From NCBI GenBank assembly GCA_016256075.1, contig SDVU01000185.1:1-18372 (forward strand): a stretch of DNA of 18,372 nucleotides, read 5' to 3'. Of the stretch, positions 1 through 9,222 are shown one piece after another. Made by a program: the position numbers and the translations under genes. Source of the stretch: Dictyocoela muelleri. Taxonomy: Eukaryota > Microsporidia. Position 1 is the first letter of the stretch, and each line of letters starts with the position of its first letter. The notes below the pieces were generated by a model that made no database searches, was not told the origin of the DNA, and saw only the letters and a program-made list of their open reading frames with translations.

Positions 1-80
1 AAAGGTCATAAGACTATGGTTGGAGACAACTCTCCGGGTTGGCAGCTATGGATGTTGTCAGCATGTAATATATATATCAT
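1..80 (+). repeat. SINE-like repeat, copy D (3' end only)
   Basis: The stretch ending in the block 'ggatgttgtcagcatgtaat' matches the 3' ends of the longer copies at 14219-14660, 16333-16782 (reverse strand) and 16807-17265. The head of this copy lies outside the window. It joins directly onto the interrupted Merlin transposase relic, so it probably inserted into that relic. Confidence 0.7.
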
Positions 81-599
81 AAACTATGTGAAAAAAACAT
101 TCTTTTGTATTTATGTCAATTCCTCCAAATACCCATAATTGATCCTTTCATATTTCTTTAGAATATTTCTTTTATTACAAAGAGATTCATCAATTTGAAG
201 TTCATGACCGTCTCCAGCCGATAGATTTTTTGTTTAAAATAAAATTTCTGACTTTAGCAGCTTTAAGCCGTGTTTTAAAATAATAGTAGGTAAAATGACA
301 TTCGTAATTGCTTAATCGTTCATTCAGGAGTTCAATCTCATAATAAAAGTTAAAATTAATTTCATAAACATTTTTCAGGTCTGTATTATAATCATCAAAA
401 ATGAATCTTTATAAATGCAAGTTGTTCTGCCACAATTTCTGTTACATCATCATCGAAAACCAGCCTCGGAATTTTTATATTTTTGAAGTTTTATCTTTCT
501 CCTACATTTCGAACATCTGATTTTTTTACGGTAAAACCCCATTTCTTGTAATATTTCAACTACTTTTAGCTTACGACTAATGTAGGTTATAAACTTCAT
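80..599 (-). pseudogene. Merlin-family (IS1016/ISXO2-like) transposase relic, N-terminal half
   Basis: Not listed as one open frame, but the minus strand reads a coherent Merlin transposase from an ATG at 599-597. It opens with a short helical N-terminus (ISRKLKVVEILQEMG). A zinc ribbon follows: CSKC (cysteine codons 513-515 and 504-506), then CNRNC (444-446 and 432-434). Next comes an SFF block, then QIDES, whose Asp codon (189-191) should be the first residue of the catalytic DDE triad, and finally WVFGGIDINTKECFF (about 137-95). These blocks are typical of Merlin/IS1016 enzymes of the DDE type. The copy is dead: two adjacent TGA codons (447-452) sit where the family usually has tryptophans, at least two frameshifts separate the blocks, and the C-terminal half is lost at the SINE junction near position 80. 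No terminal inverted repeat or target duplication is visible. Confidence 0.85.
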
Positions 600-600
600 A

Positions 601-711
601 TGTCATGTGGATTTACTGAAGACTATGGTTCTAGTAAAGTTAATCAGAATGGGGGGGGGTTCGAATGAGGCGAGATTATTGGTTAACAGTGGGTTATATG
701 TTTAGGATAGG
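601..711 (+). repeat. Left LTR-like direct repeat of the gypsy fossil
   Basis: It aligns with 6689-6795 through shared blocks such as 'gttaat-agaatggg', 'cgagatta-tggttaa' and 'atgtttaggat'. The 3' limit is uncertain: the copies may align again after about 787, with the hairpin-bearing block 719-786 present only here. Confidence 0.65.
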
Positions 712-718
712 TAGTCAG

Positions 719-786
719 GAAAAATGCCGAAGGCGTTTTTCAGGATTTTTCGCCAGTTTTTTTCGGAAAAATGCCGAGAGGTTTTT
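719..786. repeat. Hairpin-bearing block with repeated 'gaaaaatgccga'
   Basis: The motif 'gaaaaatgccga' occurs at 719 and again near 764, and the first copy forms a short near-palindrome with the following 'ggcgtttttc'. The block has no counterpart in the right-hand LTR repeat, so it may be a small secondary insertion. Its nature is unknown. Confidence 0.4.
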
Positions 787-1102
787 TATATTGTGGCGCA
801 TATAGCTAAATAATGAGACTGTGTTATATTCTTCTTATTGCATATATATATATATTTGTATATTAAACATACATAAAAATATGTCAATATACCACATTTA
901 TAATCTAAATTTTATATATACAGGCTAAATTTATAAAATATTTAAGGACATAAAAATTTTATAAAAAAATGAAAATATGAAAATAATTTTAGAGGTTTCA
1001 CTATTATAATAATATTAATCGTTTGTCAATTATAGTTTAAATATAAATTTTTGTATAAAAGATATTCGATATTATTAATTTTTTAAAATCACGAGTTTTT
1101 TC
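787..1102. other. AT-rich stretch without recognisable feature
   Basis: It lies between the left LTR-like repeat and the foldback MITE, where an LTR element would have its leader and gag. No coding similarity could be recognised on either strand. It contains a short TA-dinucleotide run (about 842-854). Confidence 0.5.
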
Positions 1103-1422
1103 GGTTCTCCTACGACTTAGTTCCCTATTTTTTGGAAATCCCATCTATAGGATAAAATTGAATGATTATTATTTGTAATAAGCGCCAAAAGGTGATTTTT
1201 TTAGAAGTAATTTTAATAAATCTTTTTACGATCATATATGTAAGTTTTCATAAATTTCCGTTTTACAGAAATTGTAGAAACTCCAATTTAAGGTCAGAAA
1301 AAATTTATTAAAATTATTTCTAAAAAAATCACCGTTTGGCGCTTATTACAAATAAGAATCATTCAATTTTCTCTTATAGATGGGATTCCCAAAAAAATAG
1401 GGGACTAAGTCGCTGGATAACC
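1103..1422. mobile_element. Foldback MITE with about 110-bp terminal inverted repeats
   Basis: The left arm from 1103 ('ggttctcctacgacttag') is the near-exact reverse complement of the right arm ending at 1422 ('ctaagtcgctggataacc'). The pairing continues inward about 110 bp on each side, through blocks such as 'aatcccatctata' and 'gtaataagcgccaaa'. Only about 90 bp separate the arms. No coding capacity is present. Termini, length and lack of genes fit a non-autonomous DNA transposon. The superfamily is undetermined because no target-site duplication is convincing. The tip GGTTATC is shared with the right end of the foldback element at 12601-13294, which may mean the same transposase served both. 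Confidence 0.85.
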
Positions 1423-2687
1423 AAAAGTTGATCCACAATTGAATGCCAAATAAAACCAATGGTAAAAATGTAGAAAGCTAGTCAAGACCAATTAAGGATA
1501 TTAAAGATAGAGAGAATTTTAGGAAATTAATAAAGGAATATAAAAACAAGAATTTAGTTGAAAAGAGTCGATCTTATAGTTAAATACTGTAATATTAACG
1601 AGAAAAAAAAAATTAGTGAGTATATTTCCACACTAGATTTGCGTATAGTAAATGAAATAGTCGCGCTTGCATGATTTCAAATGCCCTACGTACAGTAAAT
1701 GTTAGGAAATTTCTGTGAATGCCTATTTCTGAGTAATCGATCTTAAATACTGGTATTTACAGGTTTAATTAAAAATTGCGACAGAGAAAAAACTGCATTC
1801 ATCGATCCTTGCAATAGACATATGCAATTCAGAGTTATGCCGCATGGATAGAAAAAATAGCCCTGATATTTTACGAGAGGGATGTGAATTGCCTTAGAAG
1901 GAAAGATTAAAAATATATATGTCATAAATCGATGATTTATTAGTTTTTTTGAGGAATAAAAAAGGAATATAGTAAAAATCTAGAATCTGTGATGTCAGAA
2001 TTACCAGAATACAGACTAGTAGGGAACGAAGGAAAATCGAAATATCATGTTGAATAGATTGAATTTTTAGGTTATACAATACGAAAAAAATTAAATATTA
2101 CCTATAACAGGAAGATCTCAAGGTATCCTAAATTTTGAAAACACAAAAACAAATAAACAGATAATGCTGTTTTTTAGGCATGGTTTATTATGATAGATTC
2201 TTTATTGAAGATCTTACTAGTAAAACTCCGTCTTTGTATAACCTTATTAAAGAACCCGTAATATTATAAAATTTAATGAATATTCGGCTTTCCATTTCGT
2301 ATATTTTAAAAAAAATATGGCCAGCTCACCCGTAAAACCCAATGCCTGATATAAAAAAGTTTTTTTAGAGACTGTTGCATCTGACATAAATTTGGAGCTG
2401 TTCTAAAGCAATATAAGATGAATATCGCATATATATATTGCGAGTATTAAAAGATTCTAAAAATTATAATATTACAGAAAATGAAACCTAGGCTGCCCTA
2501 TGGGTAATGGGAAAAAATACTGGAGTACTACATGATAGGCCAGAAATCGTTTGGACCAAACGGCCATTTTCGACCAAAAAAAGGGTGTGTATTTTTTTTC
2601 ACAAATTACCCCTATTGACACCAATAAAAAAATTTGAATAAAAATAAAATTTTAAAAATATTTATAATGAAAATACTTTTATTTAAT

Positions 2688-5229
2688 TTAAATTGAAAAT
2701 TCATATATTATAGCAATTGCCTTAAGAAATAAAATATCATAATATTCATCATACTTTTGAATAATATTCAGAAGATTTTGATATCTAGTCCGTTGTTTAC
2801 AAGATTTCACAGTTGATAATCGAAGAGTTATTATATCATTGATGACTTTTTCTTGAATATGATCTTGAGTTCGCAATAAAATGATAAATTTTGATAATGA
2901 TGGACTGCCCTTAGTTAATAATGCGCTTATGATCTATTAAAGACTTCACATATATTTGTTGTTAAAGGCAAATCATTTATTATTCTTTGATAACAATCCC
3001 ATCCGAATATATTGTTTTTTTCTTCTTCAAAAATTTTTTTCTTAAAGGTTATAACAATTCTCTCATTTTCTCATCATGGATTTTTTTAAGAAAATAATCT
3101 TCGTATTTTTTAAAATAATTTGATTTATCTTGATCAGGCACAAAAGATATTGCAAGTAAAATTTTTATCAAAAAACGAAATTCATTGTCGCCGTTATATT
3201 TTGCTGCTAATCCAAATTTTTGTAAGTCTCTCCAAACAATCTTTGTAAAATGAAATAAACAATTAGGGTCTTCTTTCGAAACGTGCCCGGGCCAAAGGTT
3301 ACTACCTTGGATTTAGTTTTAATTTTAATTTTTGATAAAATAATAAAAATTTTAAATTAAAAATTAAAAATATATAGAAACAAAAAAAATAAAAAAGCAA
3401 TAACTTAAACAGAATTTTAATATTTCTCTGAAAATTTAAAAAATATTCATTCAAGTTATCATTAAAAAACATCTTTTAAATGTATATTTTGCTATTTATT
3501 TGTCAATATTATATCGTTTTACACCTTGCTTTTCCGAATACATTCTTTTATTTGAGAACAAAAAATATTTTTTTTATTGGCTCTTTTTCCACATATAAAT
3601 CCCCACGTTGGTTCACAAATTCATGAGAATAAAAAAAATTTAACAACACCGGTATGAATGATAACCAACTGAATTTAATTTAGTGCAAACACATATTTTT
3701 GATAAAAAACTTGCGCCAAAGAATCTATTTGTTGGTTTTAAAACCGTTTCAAAAAAATGACTTTTTTTAAATTGAATATATTACCCCTAATATTCCAATA
3801 CTATCCTTGATATTGCCAGCTATACTAGAAGAATATGAAGAGCGTGTCTCCTACATAACACTACTGTAAACTTCCGCGAGTCACTCTTTTACGACGGGAA
3901 AATAAGTCTAGATTTTCAAAATTTTTTTTATAAAATTGAAAATTTCTTTTTATAGATGTAACGTCTTATCAGGAATATGATGTTTCAAAATAATTGTCTT
4001 ATTTACCCATTAAGTAAAAAATAAATTATGTGAGTAAGTTTAGAGAACTCTATTTTAATATTTTTGATAGCAATTCTTACTAGATAAAGAGGTATGTTGC
4101 ACCTATTTTTGATTACATTTTTAAATCTCAACGAAATATACCAAGTTATACTATTGCATTACAACCCGGACACACCTTTTTACTGGTAATGATATCATTA
4201 TTAAAAAAAATCGATAAATAATATGTATCAAAAAAAAATTTATCAAGAACACCTAAAATCAATGGTGTTGTGAATGAAAACAAATTTAAAATAAAAAAAA
4301 TTGTTTTTTTAATAAATTAATTTTTTGCTTTTCTTTCGAAACGTGCCCAAAAATTTTTAAAAATTTTTGGGCACGTTTTGAAAGAAGACCCAACAATTAT
4401 ATATTTTAGTTTGAGGAAATGTTTTGTTAAATGTTTTTTGCGGCGAATATTCAAAGTCAACATTAAAATATTTAGGATTTCTATTTTCAACTAATTTTTT
4501 TATTTCAGTAAAAAATCTTGAGTAGGTTTCTTCGCTTTTATCTGATAATAAACCATAAATAATCGGAATATAGGAATTTAAAATTTTTGAATAAATTATA
4601 TAGATTTGGCAAAATCCTTGTGGTGCCATTTTAAAAGTTCCGTCTCCCAACCATATAGCAGAGTTTTTTAGATAGTCTATTCTTTCGGAATTAGAAAATA
4701 TCAATATTCTTTTTGAATCTAAAACTCCGCTATCATACTGTAAAAACTTGTTTTTATTTATAGTTAATTTTAATTCAGAGGGTATATCATCAGTAGAATC
4801 AAATTTATATGAATCTTTTCCCTAATCTTTTTTATTAATAAATCTAAATTTTTTTTTCTGAGAAAATGAGAAATTTCAGATCCCTCTAAATTTTTAAAGA
4901 TTTCAGAAATTATTTGATTATTGTTCAAAAATGTATAGTTTTGAAAGTTTTTTTAGATTATCAATTCCTATCTTCTTTTTTATTTCTTCATTTTTTAACG
5001 GGGGACAGTCGTTTTTATGATATTTATATAATATTATATTTTCTCCCTCAGTTTCTAATTTTCCACAGCATTTTTTATTGCTGCATCTCTATATTCTTCT
5101 AGAATTTTTCTCATATCTAAGATTATAATAAAAATTTTGATATAAAAGTGCATCGGAATTTCTTTGTGTTTTTATGATTGTAAATTTTTTATCTGTAAAA
5201 TTATTTATATTCATCATAGAGTATTTCAT
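2688..5229 (-). pseudogene. MULE transposase with N-terminal FLYWCH-type zinc finger, broken
   Basis: The minus strand reads a complete FLYWCH-MULE transposase in pieces. It starts at ATG 5229-5227. A FLYWCH-type finger follows (RCSNKKCCGKL, then the YHKNDC end), then QYDSGVLDSKRILIF and WLGDGTFKMAPQGF (first catalytic Asp codon 4642-4644). NPKYFNVDFEYS supplies the second Asp (4456-4458). CLFHFTKIVWRDLQKFGL is the usual C-x2-H-like block (about 3261-3208), and DLPLTTNICEVFN supplies the Glu (2945-2947). The tail ends at 2688. Without the insertion this is about 470 codons, a normal length for the family. The gene is dead: TAG stands where the finger's tryptophan is expected, there is a frameshift near 4920 and another near 4815, an in-frame TAA follows the Glu block, and a 1.1-kb element splits the C-x2-H block. 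Confidence 0.88.
3266..4391. mobile_element. 1.1-kb DNA element nested in the MULE, 8-bp target duplication
   Basis: The left end 'gggtcttctttcgaaacg' (from 3266) and the reverse complement of the right end ('gggtcttctttcaaaacg', ending 4391) are terminal inverted repeats of about 23 bp with one mismatch. They are flanked by the direct repeat AACAATTA (3258-3265 and 4392-4399). Both flanks encode the same Asn-Cys of the interrupted MULE transposase, which confirms the target duplication. The right terminus is part of a larger hairpin, because an inverted copy of the terminal sequence lies at about 4331-4355. No transposase could be recognised inside. An 8-bp duplication with a GG tip would suit Merlin, and hAT or P superfamilies also make 8-bp duplications; the family is an inference. 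Confidence 0.85.
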
Positions 5230-6089
5230 TTAAAAAAATACACCCATTTTTTTTAGTCCAAAATGGGCTTTTGGTCCAGTTTGGAACCAGCCGCCGGAAA
5301 TTTACTCTATTTACAGACCACAAAGCTCTAGAAGAGTTACACAGAAAAAAAAATTTCACATTAAGGATTCAAAGATGGATGGAAAGGTTTTTAAGATACG
5401 AATTTCGAATATGTTACCACGAAGAAGAAAAATTGATTCAATCGGACACATTAAGTAGGTTGCAAAAAGATTAAGTATTCCATACGTGAATCATATGTCA
5501 AAAATGCCTACAAAAATTCTTAATATTCATGAAAATAACTGTCATATGAAAAAATATTATATAAATATTAAGTTACCATAATAAAAATCGGAAGAAAAAA
5601 AAATACGAGAAATTTTGAAAATATAAGGCATGCTGCACAGTTAGTAATAAACATAGTAAATCATTTAAATTCATAACAAAACGTATACAGGCGAGAATAC
5701 AGCCCTATAATTATTAGAAGTTACTAAAATAGGTATATTAGGTTGCAATTGATTACTTTAGCAGATATACATTCGCAAATATGATAAAAAGAAATAATGA
5801 AATTTATAAAAAGCGAATATAAAATTTAAATTCAAATCTATAATTGCTAATAATGGCCGTGAATTTAATAACAACACACTGAATAGATGGACAGCGGATA
5901 ATTATCCTAAACTGAATTATAGTATACTATAGTACCTCCAAAGCAACGGTGCGGTAGAGAGAGTAAATCTAATTATTCAAGAAGGTCTAAAAAGAGTAAA
6001 AAGACCACTTTAATTGAAACTTAAATGCGTACTGAAGAATTATAATGATAAAATTATTCATAAAGGATTGAAAATGACACTAAAAGTGG

Positions 6090-6097
6090 CACTAGAC
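6090..6097 (+). repeat. Left target-site duplication of hAT-type MITE (CACTAGAC)
   Basis: CACTAGAC is repeated exactly at 6427-6434, immediately outside both termini of the element at 6098-6426. Confidence 0.85.
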
Positions 6098-6426
6098 TAG
6101 TGTTTCTCAATCTATTTAGGCTCACGCCCCACTAGCCAAGAAAAAAAATGGTTTCTCCTCTATACAACAAATTAGGTATTTACTAAAAAATTTCTTAATT
6201 TTTTTATTGATTTAGGTAATTTATAATAAAAGTCGTTTATTTATATGATAAAACGATTGACTCTGATGTCTATTTTCTAATTATTTTATTTTAAGTTTCT
6301 ATTTTGTATGTTTAAGCTTTAAATTTAGAAATTATAAATAGTTCATTTCTTGAAAATACAAATACCATCCTACGAAAATCTAAATTGCGCCCAAGTTGGG
6401 CGTAGGACCCGCGATGTAAAACACAG
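6098..6426. mobile_element. hAT-type non-autonomous element (MITE) in the gypsy fossil
   Basis: The left tip 'tagtgtttctcaatc' pairs with the reverse complement of the right tip ('ctgtgttttacatcg'), and an exact 8-bp duplication, CACTAGAC, flanks them. An 8-bp duplication with a CAGTGTTTCTCA-like tip is characteristic of the hAT superfamily. The 329-bp interior has no coding capacity. Subterminal blocks 'ggctcacgcccc' and 'gcgcccaagttgggcg' resemble those of many animal hAT MITEs, as far as I can recall. A second copy starts near 18188. Confidence 0.85.
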
Positions 6427-6434
6427 CACTAGAC
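6427..6434 (+). repeat. Right target-site duplication of hAT-type MITE (CACTAGAC)
   Basis: Exact partner of 6090-6097. Confidence 0.85.
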
Positions 6435-6688
6435 CCTATAAACATAAATAAAGGGTTTGGGGACAATCAGGAATATATAAAAAGGGATTTAAATTCAACA
6501 AATTAGAAAAATTCAAATTTGATGAAAATGTTTTAATTAAGAATGAAACTAAGACGTCCAAAATGGATAAAGAGTATAATATAAATGACATTATAAAAAA
6601 TACCAAATTAAAACACTTATTTGGTGCAAATGAAGAATGAAAAGTGTATCAAAATACATTGGTCTCAGCTAAAAATCAACACAGTGAA

Positions 6689-6795
6689 TGTTAGACGTAC
6701 TCTAGACATTGTATTCAGTAATGTTAATTAGAATGGGAGTGTTTTCGATAGACGAGATTACTGGTTAAGAGTGGTTTTTATGTTTAGGATTGGTT
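6689..6795 (+). repeat. Right LTR-like direct repeat of the gypsy fossil
   Basis: It begins 'tgttagacgtac' just after the integrase C-terminal stretch and aligns with 601-711. Its right limit is unclear and may extend towards 6850. Confidence 0.65.
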
Positions 6796-6829
6796 CCTAA
6801 AACATATATTGGATATTGAAAGCTTAAAA

Positions 6830-7361
6830 TGAAAATTATTAAATAAATTAAATATGTCCAAATATTCTTTTTGTTTTTTGACTGACAGTTCAAATAACCA
6901 GAAAACAACCTGTAATATTACCAATCAAGCTTTTTTGTCGAACAATAGGGGGTGTTTTTTAAAAAAAGTTTTGCATGTAAAACTAATAAAAATATAAAAA
7001 CTCTAATATTTTCAATATGGAAATATAAAAAATCAGAAACATATTTTAAACTATCTCGTCTAAATACTTTTTATAAATAGATTGCTTTCAGGTGTATTTT
7101 AGCGAGACATTTCGAAATATGTTTTTGGTTTTTTTAGAAGCTTCTATATTTGTAAATATCCCGTCGTATCAAGTATGTAGTTATACCTATATTTTTTATA
7201 TTTTTTATGCGTCGAAAAAATGTCTTACCGGTGCGTCTCGAGCCAAAAAGGGCGAAAAAACATTGGTTAAAATGAGTGATAACTGTGTATTCAAGTGCCG
7301 TTGTTTTTTAAAATCAAAAAAATCGAGAATGAAAACAACATATTAATGTAATTTATAGAAT
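6830..7361. other. AT-rich stretch, possible unidentified coding relic
   Basis: No gene is convincing. A plus-strand open frame (7092-7346) ends in a Cys/Lys/Ser-rich stretch (VFKCRCFLKSKKSRMKTTY) that faintly resembles the second half of a Merlin zinc ribbon. The preceding Cys pair is not clear, so this is not called. The segment ends at an old SINE-like copy. Confidence 0.3.
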
Positions 7362-7702
7362 TGAGTGGGATAGATGCCAATCTAATTAACATTTTAAGAT
7401 GTAACATTATGTATAAGGGTTTCAAATATCAATAGAGGAAATTTAATAAATAATTAGGAATGACATGATGTAATCACAAACATAACAGTAATATGAAGAT
7501 TTTACAAAGTAAAAGCTTATATGGCTTAGTTTTAAATGATAATGAAGCAGAAAAAACTCTTCTAGATGAGAAAGATAACAGATGATTTCCCAAAACATTA
7601 ATATAACAAATAAATACCATGAGAACCAACTAATTACCTGTATCTTACCGAATCATTGATAAAAAATCACGTATAAAACTGTGTCCTTGAAAGCGTAAAG
7701 GC
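7362..7702 (+). repeat. SINE-like repeat, copy E, left part (old)
   Basis: Diverged but collinear with copy A (14219-14660): 'taaataattaggaatgacat' here against 'taaataataaggaatgacat' there, and 'attacctgtatcttaccga' against 'attatctggatcttgccga'. The tRNA-like head is largely eroded. The sequence stops aligning where the foldback element begins, and the expected continuation is seen after 9019. Confidence 0.6.
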
Positions 7703-9019
7703 TACAGCCCGTTTAATTATTATATTTCTTCCGTTGCATTATTATATTCCCATTTTTTGTATTATTATATTATTACATTATTATATTATTACATTATTAT
7801 ATTGTTTCATTATTTTATCGTTACATTATTTTATTTCCCTCGTTGCATTATTATTTCCCATCGTTGCATTATTATATTTCCCTTGTTGCATTATTATATC
7901 ACCGCATTATTATGTTGCATTCGTTGAATTATCATGCCCCATCGATGTATTATTATATTTCTCTCGTTGCAATACGGAGTTATTCAAAGTTCTAGACCTA
8001 TTGCTTTCAAAGTTCTAGACCAATTTCTTTCAAAGTTATAGATTCTTTCAGACTCATAGACACATTTTTATAGAGTTATAGTCACATTTTGCCAGAGTTA
8101 TAAATGGTCCGCGCAAATTCACATCGATTATTTTTTTTTAATCCTCATTTTTTTCTTTTTTTTTCCTTAATTTTTTTAACCCTTGTCGATTAATCCTTAT
8201 TGATTAAATCTTTTTATCCATTTATTTTAACTCTCATGTTTTAACTCTTATTTTTTAACTCTTATTTTTTAACTTTTATTTTTTAACCGTCATTTTTAAC
8301 ATTCAATTTTGACAGTCATTTTAAAACATCATTTTTAAACCGTTTTTTAACCGTCATTTTTTAATCTTATTTTTTAAACCAATTTTTTTTCTCATGTTAA
8401 AAAGGGGAGTGTACGGGTTAAAATATGGTTTGTTAAATATGGTCAAAAAGGGGTTATAAAATGGGGAGAGGGTTAAAAAATAAGGGTTAAAAAATGAGAG
8501 TTAAAAAATAAGATTTAATCAATGAGATTTAGTCAATAAGATTTAATCAATAAGATTTAATCAATAAGATTTAATCAATAAGATTTAGTCAATAAGAGTT
8601 AAAAAATAAGAGTTAAAAAATAAGATTTAATCAATAAGATTTAATCAATAAGAGTTAAAAAATAAGAGTTAAAAAATAAGATTTAATCAATAAGATTTAA
8701 TCAATAAGATTCAATCAATAAGAGTTAAAAAATAAGGGTTAAAAAATAAGGGTTAAAAAATAACGAGTAAAAATAATTAATCAAGGTGAATTTTCGCGGA
8801 TAATCTATAATTCTGATAAAATGGGTCTATAAGTCTGAAAAAAATGAGTCTATAAATTCCAAAAAATAGGTCAATATCTTTAGAAGAAATAGGTCTATAA
8901 CTTTGAAAGAAAATGGGTCTATAAGTTTTGAACCCCTGTATTGCAAAGAGGGAATATAATAATGTAACAAGGGAAATATAATAATTAAAGGAGTGAAATA
9001 TAATAATGAAAGAGCTGTA
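7703..9019. mobile_element. 1.3-kb foldback element with repeat-filled inverted arms
   Basis: The left arm (7703 to about 8400) and right arm (about 8450 to 9019) are inverted copies of each other, layer by layer. The tips are 'tacagc'. Next come 'cattattatatttccctcgtt' type repeats (left 7714-7975, right about 8935-9015), then repeats of about 20-27 bp containing 'caaagttatagaccta' (left 7978-8106, right about 8805-8935). A single-copy block 'cgcgcaaattcacatcgatta' faces 'taatcaaggtgaattttcgcg' near 8780-8800. Innermost are 13- and 14-bp repeats 'ttaactcttattttt' and 'taatcaataagattt' (left 8205-8400, right 8455-8770). This layout resembles Drosophila Foldback elements. No gene is inside, and no target duplication was found. 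Confidence 0.8.
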
Positions 9020-9090
9020 TATCTTAAACATCATGAACCAAAAGTCTAGTTTCTAAGATTGTAATCTTCTTCGCCATGACAATATGAATA
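9019..9090 (+). repeat. SINE-like repeat, copy E, right part
   Basis: 'tatatcttaaacatcatgaaccaaaagtc' corresponds to 'gtattatctgaaaaccaaaaatc' in copy C, followed by a weak match to the SINE 3' end. It resumes the copy interrupted at 7702. The match is short and diverged, so the split is an inference. Confidence 0.45.
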
Positions 9091-9222
9091 TTTTTAACAA
9101 GATAATAAAAAAATTTCAAAATTAAACAAAAATTGTTTAAGTTGAATAAATCTTAAAACAAAAATTTAGCGAAAAAAAAACTTATTTAATAATCCAATTT
9201 TTATTAAAATAGCATAAATAAT

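Larger units (their letters stand above)
2553..5277 (-). mobile_element. Mutator-like (MULE) DNA transposon inserted in the gypsy fossil
   Basis: Terminal inverted repeats of about 45 bp bound the element: 'ggaccaaacggccatttt' from 2553 on the left, and the reverse complement of the right end at 5277 reading 'ggaccaaaagcccatttt'. Both continue into an A-run and 'gggtgt-tatttttt'. The interior encodes a MULE transposase on the minus strand. The insertion separates the reverse-transcriptase and RNase H parts of the gypsy fossil. Without the nested 1.1-kb element the MULE would be about 1.6 kb. No clean 9-bp target duplication could be assigned. Confidence 0.88.
601..6800 (+). mobile_element. 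Fossil Ty3/gypsy LTR retrotransposon with later insertions
   Basis: A direct repeat of about 110 bp (601-711 and 6689-6795) fits remnant LTRs beginning TG. Between them, in order, lie reverse-transcriptase traces (about 1500-2530), an RNase H stretch (about 5281-5475), integrase core traces (about 5700-6080) and an integrase C-terminal stretch (about 6470-6640). This order is that of Ty3/gypsy. No gag or protease could be recognised. The coding parts are broken many times, well over a dozen breaks, so the element is old and inert. A foldback MITE, a MULE and a hAT-type MITE lie inside its span, and the MULE separates the reverse-transcriptase and RNase H parts. The LTRs are strongly diverged from each other, also pointing to age. 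Confidence 0.88.

Noticed and set aside
4914-5102. Plus-strand 62-aa Phe/Leu-rich open frame
   Set aside because: Antisense to the zinc-finger part of the MULE transposase relic.
7092-7346. Plus-strand 84-aa open frame with a Cys/Lys-rich end
   Set aside because: Weakly Merlin-zinc-ribbon-like at its end only; no second cysteine pair in frame, no start signal, and no catalytic motif nearby.
7734-8018. Plus-strand open frame of Tyr/Ile/Leu/Cys repeats resembling membrane segments
   Set aside because: Composed entirely of the short repeats in the left arm of the foldback element.
7714-9018. Telomere or CRISPR-like array
   Set aside because: The repeats are contiguous without unique spacers, are arranged as mirrored arms, and do not match a telomeric unit.
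8777-9034. Minus-strand 85-aa open frame
   Set aside because: It lies within the right arm of the foldback element and reads the mirrored repeats.
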